The position numbers and the translations under genes are program-made. Of a DNA stretch of 17,383 nt, positions 15,961 to 17,383 are shown in pieces. Position 1 is the first letter of the stretch; every line of letters starts with the position of its first letter. Origin of the DNA: an uncultured Christensenella sp. (GTDB lineage Bacteria; Bacillota; Clostridia; Christensenellales; Borkfalkiaceae); the NCBI GenBank assembly GCA_910579585.1, contig CAJTVA010000029.1, positions 1-17,383 on the forward strand, given 5' to 3'. The notes below the pieces were generated by a model, which had not been told where the DNA came from, did no database searches, and was given only the letters and a program-made list of their open reading frames with translations.

Positions 15961-16583
15961 AACTCTTCTCCTCCAACCTTTTGTAATTCGCTTTTTAACG
16001 TATTGTAATAACCCGTTTCATCCTCCGCGGGTTTAAATTTTTCCATCTCCGCAAGAAGCTTTTCCGCCGTCCCTTTATCTCCGCTTTCTATTACCTGTAA
16101 GGATAGATACGCAACTGCGTTGTTTTTGGGGAAATTTTCCACCCCGTCCATCGCCGTTTTTGCGGCAGACACGGCTTCGTCCTTGTCGCCCAGCCTGTAT
16201 TTCGCACAGGCGATATTACCGTAAACGAATTGTTTGTAATCTATAAAAACTTTACCGTTTTCCGTAGTGACCGTCTTACTGTTCGTTTCGCATACTTCGC
16301 CGAACTTCTCGTCCTGAACAAGCTTTTCTCCGAAACGCACTATATCGCCGTCGTTTTTCGCCTGAACGTTATCGGCAAAACAGCGGTTTAAATCGTTCAC
16401 GTCGCCCGTATAAGTATAACTTAGCGACGCATACCCCGCCGCCATATAGAAGTTGCCCGTATTCTCGCACAGCCCCGCCATAGTCGAGGGAAAGCCTAGA
16501 CTTAACACGCCGAAAACTATCAGCGCGAGAATGGCGATACCTATTATAGCTTTTACCGCAGTTTTGAAAACGACTTTGAACAT
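15957..16583 (-). CDS. single-pass membrane protein with TPR-like repeats, first gene of the gua operon
   Basis: I do not recognise a named family. The 208-residue product has one membrane segment (about 9-31: AVKAIIGIAILALIVFGVL). It is followed by a mostly helical domain. Alternating small and aromatic residues in pairs of helices (NFYMAAGYASLSY; NIACAKYRLGDKDEAVSAAK; AVAYLSLQVIESGDKGTAEKLLAEM) look like tetratricopeptide repeats, which usually mediate protein contacts. An upstream in-frame ATG at 16649 lies around the -10 box of the promoter and is rejected. The ATG at 16583 is about 50 nt downstream of the predicted transcription start. It has only a weak AAAGAT-like binding site. The stop overlaps guaB by ATGA. 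Its place suggests co-expression with guaB, but a link in function is only inferred. Confidence 0.8.
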   Translation of the reverse strand: MFKVVFKTAVKAIIGIAILALIVFGVLSLGFPSTMAGLCENTGNFYMAAGYASLSYTYTGDVNDLNRCFADNVQAKNDGDIVRFGEKLVQDEKFGEVCETNSKTVTTENGKVFIDYKQFVYGNIACAKYRLGDKDEAVSAAKTAMDGVENFPKNNAVAYLSLQVIESGDKGTAEKLLAEMEKFKPAEDETGYYNTLKSELQKVGGEEL

Positions 16584-16639
16584 TATCTTTTGTTTCTGCC
16601 GAACGTGTACAAACGGGCAGTATAAAAATGATTTTAAAT

Positions 16640-16668
16640 ATTTTATCACAGCGCCTTTAAAAATGCAA
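16640..16668 (-). promoter_or_regulatory. sigma-A promoter of the TPR-guaB-guaA operon
   Basis: On the minus strand, TTGCAT (16663-16668) and TAAAAT (16640-16645) are 17 bp apart, with a TG just before the -10 box. Transcription should start near 16633, giving a leader of about 50 nt before the ATG at 16583. No purine riboswitch is seen in this short leader. Confidence 0.7.
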
Positions 16669-16671
16669 CTG

Positions 16672-16684
16672 TTTGAAATTCAAA
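16672..16684. promoter_or_regulatory. small palindrome between divergent promoters (operator candidate)
   Basis: TTTGAA (16672-16677) and TTCAAA (16679-16684) form a perfect 6-bp inverted repeat around one base. It lies between the -35 boxes of the two divergent promoters. The sequence is AT-rich and could arise by chance. Confidence 0.3.
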
Positions 16685-16689
16685 ATTTA

Positions 16690-16719
16690 TTCATACGCCG
16701 CCGTTAAAAAAAATATATT
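16690..16719 (+). promoter_or_regulatory. weak promoter of the small lipoprotein gene, predicted leaderless start
   Basis: TTCATA (16690-16695) and TATATT (16714-16719) are 18 bp apart. Predicted transcription start is about 16726, at the ATG (16725). No ribosome binding site is present in the AT-rich bases before the start codon. Confidence 0.4.
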
Positions 16720-16724
16720 GTTGT

Positions 16725-17381
16725 ATGAAGAAAACTGCGTTTCTGGCAACCTTGCTGACAATCGTAATCGCCGTATGCACCCTCGCCGCCTGCGCGAAAC
16801 AGGTGAATTATTTGGATTATATTTCCGAAAGCCGCTTCGACGTCTTCCTTTACAAGGACGACGCGACCGAAATAAAAATTCAGTGCCTTAAAAAGGAACA
16901 GCCTTTTTCCGCCGACGGTTACAAAGGCGAAGTCTGCGACATCGCGGAAATCTTCGTAACGCTCCCCAAAAACCCGCCCACGGTCGAGGTCAGCTTAGAG
17001 GGCTACGAGGGCGAAATGAATTATCAGGCTGTCGAAAGGCTGTACTACCTCAGCTTCTCGGCGCCCGCTTTCAAAAAAAGCGGGGTTGACGTCACTTTGA
17101 CTTTCGACGGAGAAAGCAAAGTGTTTACCGCGCTGTCGGTCAAAGACGACTCGGTTATGAGCTGTGAAAAGGCTGTTTTATGCGTAGCCGACTACGCAAG
17201 CGAACTTTTTGAAAGTTTAACGTCCAACGGACTTTTCGACGGCGAAATTTTCGTAAGACTTCTTTACGACGACGGCTGTTACTACTACGTCGGGGTATGC
17301 GACAAGTCCAAACTAATTACCGCGTTTTTAATCGACGGCGAACACGGCAAGGTAATTGCGAAAAAGGAAATACAGGGTTAA
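16725..17381 (+). CDS. small putative lipoprotein of unknown function
   Basis: I do not recognise a family. The 218-residue product starts with a basic end, a hydrophobic stretch and the lipobox LAAC (Cys23), so it should be lipid-anchored outside the cell membrane. The rest is acidic and rich in beta-forming residues, with several aromatic pairs (FDVFLYKDD, GCYYYVGVCD). There is no membrane segment after the signal and no clear catalytic motif. Two Cys pairs in the mature part are possible. The stop is two bases before the window edge, so the gene is complete. It is divergent from the gua operon, sharing a 141-bp promoter region. The start is fixed by the signal peptide even though no ribosome binding site is seen. 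Confidence 0.75.
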   Translation: MKKTAFLATLLTIVIAVCTLAACAKQVNYLDYISESRFDVFLYKDDATEIKIQCLKKEQPFSADGYKGEVCDIAEIFVTLPKNPPTVEVSLEGYEGEMNYQAVERLYYLSFSAPAFKKSGVDVTLTFDGESKVFTALSVKDDSVMSCEKAVLCVADYASELFESLTSNGLFDGEIFVRLLYDDGCYYYVGVCDKSKLITAFLIDGEHGKVIAKKEIQG

Positions 17382-17383
17382 AA

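Noticed and set aside
16584..16640. Purine or guanine riboswitch before the gua operon
   Set aside because: The predicted leader is only about 50 nt and shows no three-way-junction pattern or terminator.
16584..16649. Upstream ATG for the TPR-like gene
   Set aside because: It lies at the -10 box, upstream of the predicted transcription start.

Overview
The window looks like chromosome from an uncultured, probably gut-type Clostridia (Bacillota). Supporting signs are strong AGGAGG-type ribosome binding sites, sigma-A promoter boxes, lipobox signal peptides and Firmicutes-style gene families. A more exact placement, such as Christensenellales, would be a guess. The sequence is almost fully coding: eight complete genes, no gap over about 210 bp, and no tRNA, rRNA, CRISPR array, transposase or phage gene seen.

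Left third (109-8231, minus strand): two large superfamily 1 helicase genes in a row. The downstream one is an 1873-residue DUF4011 / helicase / Vsr-like nuclease / DUF3320 protein, an architecture linked to antiphage defence. It has its own strong promoter. The upstream one is a HelD-like helicase of the RNA polymerase recycling type. Between it and the next gene lies a divergent promoter region with 21-bp direct repeats and a GC-rich hairpin.

Middle: a plus-strand secreted lipoprotein with DUF4874 and DUF4832 domains (8455-9906) converges on a minus-strand MATE transporter fused to a cytidylate-kinase-like domain (9941-11995). A 15-bp-stem bidirectional terminator separates them. The fusion gene has a strong promoter and a leader of about 140 nt. 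The leader ends in an intrinsic terminator just before the ribosome binding site, and a competing fold exists, so it is a candidate riboswitch or attenuator.

Right half (12181-16583, minus strand): a nucleotide-metabolism run, read as TPR-like membrane protein, guaB (IMP dehydrogenase), guaA (GMP synthase), then a NUDIX hydrolase. The TPR-like gene and guaB overlap by ATGA, and the last codons of the first form the ribosome binding site of the second. Two related 120-bp imperfect inverted-repeat elements sit in the gaps on both sides of guaA. A small plus-strand lipoprotein gene (16725-17381) is divergent from this operon and ends at the window edge.

The points most worth attention are the MATE-kinase fusion with its attenuator-like leader, the paired 120-bp elements around guaA, and three genes whose promoter boxes place transcription start at or within a few bases of the start codon (leaderless mRNA).
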